From contig CAJLAN010000048.1 in the NCBI GenBank assembly GCA_905204635.1, positions 1 through 9,376 on the forward strand: a stretch of 9,376 nt of DNA. The letters are read 5' to 3'. Positions 5,430-9,376 of this stretch are shown piece after piece (within the stretch, counting starts at the first letter, position 1; the number at the start of each line of letters is the position of its first letter). Under the pieces are notes generated by a model, which had not been told where the DNA came from, did no database searches, and was given only the letters and a program-made list of their open reading frames with translations. The DNA comes from an uncultured Collinsella sp. GTDB taxonomy: Bacteria > Actinomycetota > Coriobacteriia > Coriobacteriales > Coriobacteriaceae. The position numbers and the translations under genes were made by a program.

Positions 5430-6854
5430 GTGGTCTTCGCCCCCCAGGGAAAACATACGCTGTCGCACCGCGTTTTTGTGACGATCTTTGTCTGCGCCAT
5501 GGCGGTTATCGTGGCGTTTACGGTGCTGGGTGCGTTCTTTGTGCAAAACACCTTGGCGGATGCCACGAGTGCCAACCTGGCGCAAGAAACCGAGCTCATT
5601 GCTGCCGCCCTCGACGAGCAGCAGGAGCCCATCCCGTTCTTGCGTAGCCTCGATCGAGAGGACTTGCGCATCACGCTGATTAACAAGGATGGATCGGTTG
5701 CCTACGACAACGAGGCGTCGCCTTCCACACTGCCCAACCATGGCGATCGCCCCGAGGTCATCGAGGCCTTTGAGAGTGGTTCGGGTTCCGCGGAGCGCGC
5801 AAGCTCTACGCTCGACGAGATTATGCTGTATCGCGCCGTCGCCCTTGATAACGGCCAGGTTGTCCGCTTGGCGCAGGCCCAGCCTGGCGTTGCGGCGATT
5901 TTGCTGTCGATGGTGGCGCCGATGCTGCTTATCGCAGCAGCGGGTGCGGTACTCTCGTTTTTTATGGCGCGCCGCGAGTCCCGTGCCATCATCGCGCCTT
6001 TGCAAGAGGTGGATTTGGACCACCCACGCCGTAGCTATGAGCACGCCTATGCCGAGATGGTCCCCATGCTTGAGCGTATTGAGTCGCAGCGCCAGGAGCT
6101 CAAGCGCCAAATGGCGGTGCTGGCGGACAACGACCGTATGCGCCGCGAGTTCACGGCGAATATCACCCATGAGCTCAAGACGCCGCTTACGGCGATTTCG
6201 GGCTATGCCGAGCTCATCGCAAACGGCATGGTCGAGGGCGAGGGCGACCTGCGCAACTTTGGCGGTCGCATCTATCGTGAGGCGGGCCGCTTGGCAGCGC
6301 TTGTCAACGATATCCTTACGCTGTCTAACTTGGACGAGGCCGAGCGTGCAGCTGAGGGCGAGGCGGTGCCCATTGGGTCCACGGAGCCTATTGAGCTCTC
6401 GCGTGCCATCTACGCGGTCGAGCAGCGTCTTGAACAGGTCGCCCGTCAGGCGAATGTGACGATAAGTCATGAGACCAAGCCTGTGGTCATCGAGGGCGTG
6501 TCGCGCTTGATTGACGAGCTCATCTATAATCTGGCAAGCAACGCCATCCGCTACAATCGACCCGGCGGTACGGTTACGCTGCAGTGCGGCACCAACGACG
6601 AAGGCCATCCGTTCCTTGCGGTCGCCGACACGGGAATCGGTATCGCGCCTGAAGAACAGGGCAAGGTATTTGAGCGGTTCTACCGCGTGGACAAGAGTAG
6701 GTCCAAGGCACGCGGCGGAACCGGTCTGGGGCTTGCCATTGTCAAGCATGCGGCCCTGTATCATCACGCCACGCTCGATCTGTCGAGCGAGTTGGGCGTG
6801 GGAACCACCATTACGGTGACGTTTCCCATACAGCAGGACGAGCCATTCGCATAG
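5430..6854 (+). CDS. phoR: PhoR-type sensor histidine kinase
   Basis: This membrane kinase of 474 residues is the partner of the regulator just upstream. Two membrane helices (about 13-38 and 154-179) flank an outer sensor region that contains ITLINKDGSVAYDNEA and NHGDRPEV, typical of the PAS-like outer domain of Gram-positive PhoR kinases. A linker leads to the H box FTANITHELKTPLTAISGY with His247, the N box NLASNAIRYN (Asn371), the G1 motif ADTGIGI (Asp400), the F box FERFYR and the G2 motif GGTGLGLAI (429-437). The start is GTG at 5430, six bases after GGAGGAG (5417-5423), which overlaps the end of phoB. A likely terminator follows, so pstB, phoB and phoR or only phoB and phoR form the transcript. 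I see no cytoplasmic PAS domain between helix 2 and the H box; the segment of about 60 residues is short for one. Confidence 0.9.
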   Translation: MVFAPQGKHTLSHRVFVTIFVCAMAVIVAFTVLGAFFVQNTLADATSANLAQETELIAAALDEQQEPIPFLRSLDREDLRITLINKDGSVAYDNEASPSTLPNHGDRPEVIEAFESGSGSAERASSTLDEIMLYRAVALDNGQVVRLAQAQPGVAAILLSMVAPMLLIAAAGAVLSFFMARRESRAIIAPLQEVDLDHPRRSYEHAYAEMVPMLERIESQRQELKRQMAVLADNDRMRREFTANITHELKTPLTAISGYAELIANGMVEGEGDLRNFGGRIYREAGRLAALVNDILTLSNLDEAERAAEGEAVPIGSTEPIELSRAIYAVEQRLEQVARQANVTISHETKPVVIEGVSRLIDELIYNLASNAIRYNRPGGTVTLQCGTNDEGHPFLAVADTGIGIAPEEQGKVFERFYRVDKSRSKARGGTGLGLAIVKHAALYHHATLDLSSELGVGTTITVTFPIQQDEPFA

Positions 6855-6879
6855 CGATACAACATAGATATTGATGCAG

Positions 6880-6923
6880 ACGCCGCATTTGACTTTCGGG
6901 TGCGGCGTTGTTGTGCAATTTTA
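6880..6923 (+). terminator. Likely terminator after phoR
   Basis: A perfect 8-bp stem pairs ACGCCGCA (6880-6887) with TGCGGCGT (6901-6908) around a 13-base loop. TTGTTGT and later TTTT (6919-6922) follow, so the T tract is broken and termination may be partial. It lies 26 bases after the phoR stop. Confidence 0.6.
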
Positions 6924-6940
6924 CGATTGCTTCCGACATT

Positions 6941-7002
6941 TTTACAGGAGAGCCTGTTTCTTATGTATAGAGTTTGGTCTCGGTAAAAAGATGCGATAAC
7001 AT
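6941..7002 (+). promoter_or_regulatory. Candidate promoter region of the polysaccharide operon
   Basis: Two weak promoter candidates are visible in the 195-bp gap between phoR and the Wzz-like gene. One is TTTACA (6941-6946) with TATAGA (6966-6971), a long spacer of 19 bases. The other is TTGGTC (6974-6979) with TAACAT (6997-7002), spacer 17. A small dyad, ACAGG (6944-6948) against CCTGT (6953-6957), overlaps the first -35. The sequence alone does not decide which is used. Confidence 0.35.
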
Positions 7003-7049
7003 ACGGACAGTTTTGTCAATCCGAACTGGGGAAATGAAAGGCAAGCTGC

Positions 7050-7706
7050 ATGACCCTTCTCGAACTGTTCCAGCTGCTGAAGAAGCACCTTCAGCTGGTC
7101 ATCACCCTTCCGGTGGTCTGCGCGATCGCCATGGGCATCGTGTCCTTCGTTGCGATGGACAACACCTATACCGCGACGACGAGCATGTACATTCTCGCCA
7201 AGACCGACGATAGCGGTCAGATGAGCTACAACGATCTCTCGGCGAGTCAGATGCTTTCCAACGATATCGCCACGCTGCTGGATAGCGATAGCGTTAAGAG
7301 CGGCGCAGCCAATGAACTGGGCCTCACCGATCTGGATGACTACAAGGTGTCTGTTTCCTCCGAGACCACCACGCGTGTCATTACGCTTTCGGTTACCGGC
7401 ACCGATGCCAAGGAGACGGCTAAGGTCGCAAAGGCCATGGCCAGCTCGGTGAGTACGGTCGCTCAGAACGTCGGCGCTGCCCAGAGCATCAACGTTATCG
7501 ACGAGGCTAAGACCCCCGAAGCCCCCAGCGGCCCCAAGCGCACGCTGTATATTGCCGTCGCGTTCCTCGCCGGTATCTTTATCGCAGTCGCCTATGTCGT
7601 TTTGGCAGACATGCTCAATACCCGCATCCGCGGTGCCGAAGAGGCAGAAGAGCTCCTGGGCATTCCCGTTGTTGGCCGAATTCCGGCTATGAAAGGTGGT
7701 AAATAG
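7050..7706 (+). CDS. Wzz/CpsC-like polysaccharide co-polymerase (tyrosine kinase adaptor)
   Basis: This is a membrane protein of 218 residues of the Wzz/CpsC/YveK type. It has a short cytoplasmic start, a first membrane helix (about 15-35), an outer domain and a second helix (about 165-187). The proline-rich motif TPEAPSGPK (155-163) just before helix 2 is characteristic of the family. The cytoplasmic tail (188-218) ends with LLGIPVVGRIP, the segment that in CpsC-type proteins activates the separate tyrosine kinase. The kinase is encoded directly downstream, only two bases after the stop codon, which fits the split adaptor and kinase arrangement of Gram-positive bacteria. AAAGG (7037-7041) lies eight bases before the ATG. 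The protein is expected to set chain length or export of a capsule or exopolysaccharide. Confidence 0.88.
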   Translation: MTLLELFQLLKKHLQLVITLPVVCAIAMGIVSFVAMDNTYTATTSMYILAKTDDSGQMSYNDLSASQMLSNDIATLLDSDSVKSGAANELGLTDLDDYKVSVSSETTTRVITLSVTGTDAKETAKVAKAMASSVSTVAQNVGAAQSINVIDEAKTPEAPSGPKRTLYIAVAFLAGIFIAVAYVVLADMLNTRIRGAEEAEELLGIPVVGRIPAMKGGK

Positions 7707-7708
7707 GC

Positions 7709-8446
7709 ATGGCTAAGGCAAAGAACACCGACAAGCTCGTTGTACAGAATGCCGCCAAGACCCTTCTGGCCAACATCCGCTTTGCGAGCGTGGACGACCC
7801 CATCCGCACCATCACCGTTACCTCCTCGATTCCCAACGAGGGCAAGTCTACGGTTTCCATTAACCTTGCTCAGGCAATCGCCACGAGCGGCAAGTCCGTG
7901 CTTCTGGTCGAGGCCGATATGCGCCGCAGGTCCCTTTCCGATATGCTCGGCGTTCGTTCGCGCGGCGGACTCTATGCGGTCCTTTCCGAGCAGATCTCCA
8001 TTGACCAGGCAATTGTCGAGACGGGTCAGAAGAACTTCTACTTCCTCGATGCCGAGCCGCATATTCCCAATCCTGCCGACATCATCGTCTCTCACCGCTT
8101 TGCCAAGCTGGTAAAGGCGCTGTCCGCCAAGTTCCAGTACGTCATCTTTGATGCTCCCCCGGTCGGCACCTTCATCGATGCTGCCGAGATTGCCAGCCTG
8201 ACCGACGGCACGCTGTTCGTGGTGCGTGAGGATTTCACCAAGCGCGAGGAGGCGCTCAACGCCATCGGTCAGCTTAAGAAGTCCGAGAAGGTCAAGCTCA
8301 TCGGTACCGTTATGAACTACTGCGAGACCGAGACCAGCGAGTACTACTACTCCTACTACACCAAGGACGGTAAGAAGGTGAAGAAGGGCTCCGACGATCA
8401 GGGGACTTCCAAAAAGGGCATCTTCACCAACCGAGCAAACGTTTAG
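7709..8446 (+). CDS. cpsD: CpsD-like bacterial tyrosine autokinase
   Basis: This cytoplasmic BY-kinase of 245 residues autophosphorylates on a C-terminal tyrosine cluster and works with the membrane adaptor encoded before it. It shows Walker A in SSIPNEGKST (39-48), Walker A' LLVEADMRR (65-73, Asp70), and Walker B VIFDAPPVGTFIDA (from 145). The C-terminus has the tyrosine cluster EYYYSYY (211-217) followed by a Lys-rich tail. Walker A reads PNEGKS where PGEGKS is usual in relatives I recall; the catalytic Lys and Ser remain. Two bases separate it from the adaptor gene and 17 from the phosphatase gene, so the three are one transcriptional unit. Its expected role is control of polysaccharide assembly by phosphorylation cycles. 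Confidence 0.92.
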   Translation: MAKAKNTDKLVVQNAAKTLLANIRFASVDDPIRTITVTSSIPNEGKSTVSINLAQAIATSGKSVLLVEADMRRRSLSDMLGVRSRGGLYAVLSEQISIDQAIVETGQKNFYFLDAEPHIPNPADIIVSHRFAKLVKALSAKFQYVIFDAPPVGTFIDAAEIASLTDGTLFVVREDFTKREEALNAIGQLKKSEKVKLIGTVMNYCETETSEYYYSYYTKDGKKVKKGSDDQGTSKKGIFTNRANV

Positions 8447-8463
8447 TTGATTAAGGCTGACCT

Positions 8464-9114
8464 ATGCGTGACATTCATTGCCATATCTTGCCGGGTGTAG
8501 ACGACGGCGCCGCCGATCTCGATGAGAGCTTGGCGATGCTCGAGGCTGCCAAGCGGGCTGGTGTAACCAGAATTGTTTGCACTCCTCACTGCCGTGATCC
8601 CTATTTTGATTACGACAAGATGTGGGATGCCTTTGAGCTGCTGCGCGATAACGCTGACGGTTTTCCGCTCCAGATGGGCTTCGAGGTCAACCATCGAAAG
8701 CTCGTTGAGCTTGGTATCGATGCCGCGGAGCACTTGCATTTCGATGGGACCAACGAGTTTCTGCTCGAGCTTTCGACGCATGCCGATGCGTATGCGTTTA
8801 GAGAGTACGAGAACACGATTTACGATTTGCAGTGCCGTGGCTACCAGGTGATCATCGCTCATCCTGAGCGCTATCGTGCGGTTCAAAAGGATGTAAGCGT
8901 GGCGGAGCGCCTGGTCGATATGGGCTGCAAGCTGCAGGCTTCGGCGGACTTTATTGCCGGCGGTCGCTTTGGTCGCGAGAAAAAGCCGGCACAGCGCCTG
9001 TTCGATCAGAACCTGTACAGCTTCATCGCGAGCGATGCCCATAACGTGGGTCATTACGATTGCCTGGCGAAGGCTCGCGCGAAGTTTAGCGTGCGCGGAG
9101 CTCATTTTCGCTAA
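8464..9114 (+). CDS. cpsB: CpsB/YwqE-like PHP-domain protein-tyrosine phosphatase
   Basis: This metal-dependent phosphatase of 216 residues should dephosphorylate the tyrosine kinase encoded just upstream and reset the polysaccharide control cycle. The PHP metal ligands are visible: DIHCHILPGVDDG with His5 and His7, TPH with His42, GFEVN with Glu74, a histidine at 106 (LSTHAD), AHPERY with His133 and SDAHN with Asp191 and His193. It is somewhat shorter than the roughly 240-255 residues of known CpsB and YwqE, and the loss lies outside the metal site. A weak AAGG ribosome site is about eight bases before the ATG. Gene order adaptor, kinase, phosphatase supports the call; in streptococci the phosphatase comes first. 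Confidence 0.92.
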   Translation: MRDIHCHILPGVDDGAADLDESLAMLEAAKRAGVTRIVCTPHCRDPYFDYDKMWDAFELLRDNADGFPLQMGFEVNHRKLVELGIDAAEHLHFDGTNEFLLELSTHADAYAFREYENTIYDLQCRGYQVIIAHPERYRAVQKDVSVAERLVDMGCKLQASADFIAGGRFGREKKPAQRLFDQNLYSFIASDAHNVGHYDCLAKARAKFSVRGAHFR

Positions 9115-9153
9115 AATCTGTCCCTAACGTTCGCATTGAATGAAAGGGCAGCC

Positions 9154-9376
9154 ATGGATATCCAACTTAAGACGGGATGCTTTGATGACGCGGCGTTGGT
9201 GCGCCGCGTCATTTTTATGGACGAGCAGGGCTACGAGAATGAGTTCGACGCTATCGACGAGGATCCGAACTGCATTCATGTGACGCTCTATGTAGACGGC
9301 GAGCTTGCCGGTTGCTCGCGCGTGTTTCCCGAAGAGCTTGAGCGCGCGGCTGACGCAGGGGCTCCGGTGTCGCCGG
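9154..9376 (+). CDS. GNAT-family N-acetyltransferase, N-terminal part (cut by the window edge)
   Basis: The first 74 codons of a gene that continues to the right. The sequence RRVIFMDEQGYENEFDAIDEDPN, written here in parts as RRVIFMDEQG and YENEFDAIDEDPN, follows the start of small GNAT proteins in which an R-x-x-F-x-x-E-Q helix is followed by a D-x-x-D-x-x-P motif. Next come IHVTLYVDGELAG and SRVFP, the first beta strands of the fold. The acetyl-CoA loop (R/Q-x-x-G-x-G/A) lies beyond the edge. AAAGGG (9143-9148) is five bases before the ATG. It may be the last gene of the polysaccharide operon, since only 39 bases separate it from the phosphatase gene. The substrate is unknown. A terminator-like hairpin lies inside the coding sequence at 9185-9216. 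Confidence 0.82.
   Translation, partial: MDIQLKTGCFDDAALVRRVIFMDEQGYENEFDAIDEDPNCIHVTLYVDGELAGCSRVFPEELERAADAGAPVSP
9185..9216 (+). terminator. Terminator-like hairpin inside the acetyltransferase gene
   Basis: ATGACGCGGCG (9185-9195) pairs perfectly with CGCCGCGTCAT (9202-9212) around the loop TTGGTG. TTTTT (9212-9216) follows directly. By shape it is a textbook intrinsic terminator of 11 bp, but it lies codons 11-21 into an open frame that has family-typical sequence on both sides. It may act as an attenuator, with translation of the gene preventing termination, or it may be neutral. Confidence 0.55.

Noticed and set aside
4578..6767. A 729-codon open frame on the minus strand across pstB, phoB and phoR
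   Set aside because: It lies opposite genes with full sets of conserved motifs. Its translation is rich in Arg, His and Leu with no recognisable domain, typical of the antisense frame of GC-rich genes.
6944..6957. ACAGG-AGAG-CCTGT hairpin as a second phoR terminator
   Set aside because: The stem has only five base pairs and the sequence after it is a mixed TTCTTAT, too weak for an intrinsic terminator. It is kept only as a possible small operator.

Overview
The window looks like the chromosome of a high-GC Gram-positive bacterium. The best guess is a Coriobacteriia gut actinobacterium of the Collinsella type, inferred from the GC-rich sequence, the GTG starts and the gene mix; no 16S or marker gene is present to prove it. 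It holds eight complete genes and one gene cut by the right edge. All are ordinary, intact bacterial families. No phage, insertion sequence, CRISPR array or toxin system is visible.

Layout. Positions 1-36 may be the tail of an upstream plus-strand gene, followed by a strong terminator (40-64). A converging gene on the minus strand (157-1497) encodes a secreted penicillin-binding-protein-type D-Ala-D-Ala carboxypeptidase and has its own terminator (99-130). A tRNA T-arm-like scrap lies between the two terminators. Divergent from the carboxypeptidase is a VanR/VanS-like two-component pair (1695-2390, 2416-3654). The shared 197-bp intergenic region carries a near-perfect 11-bp dyad. Next come a phosphate-transporter ATPase, PstB (3758-4633), and a PhoB/PhoR-type two-component pair (4698-5426, 5430-6854), ended by a likely terminator. 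The right third is a capsule or exopolysaccharide phosphoregulatory module: a Wzz/CpsC-like membrane protein (7050-7706), a CpsD-like tyrosine autokinase (7709-8446) and a CpsB-like PHP phosphatase (8464-9114). The start of a GNAT acetyltransferase (9154 onward) follows.

How they work together. All modules concern the cell envelope and its regulation. The carboxypeptidase trims peptidoglycan stem peptides, and its divergent VanRS-like neighbour is a plausible regulator of it or of another envelope function. PstB drives phosphate uptake and PhoBR senses phosphate status, but pstS, pstC, pstA and phoU are not in the window. CpsC, CpsD and CpsB form the classical kinase, adaptor and phosphatase loop that controls polysaccharide chain length and export. 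The glycosyltransferases that normally follow are not seen before the window ends.

The points most worth a second look are a terminator-like hairpin inside the start of the acetyltransferase gene, the dyad between the carboxypeptidase and the VanR-like gene, a perfect 14-bp palindrome before phoB, and the four-helix, loop-poor sensor of the VanS-like kinase. I did not find a clear candidate for a wholly new system.
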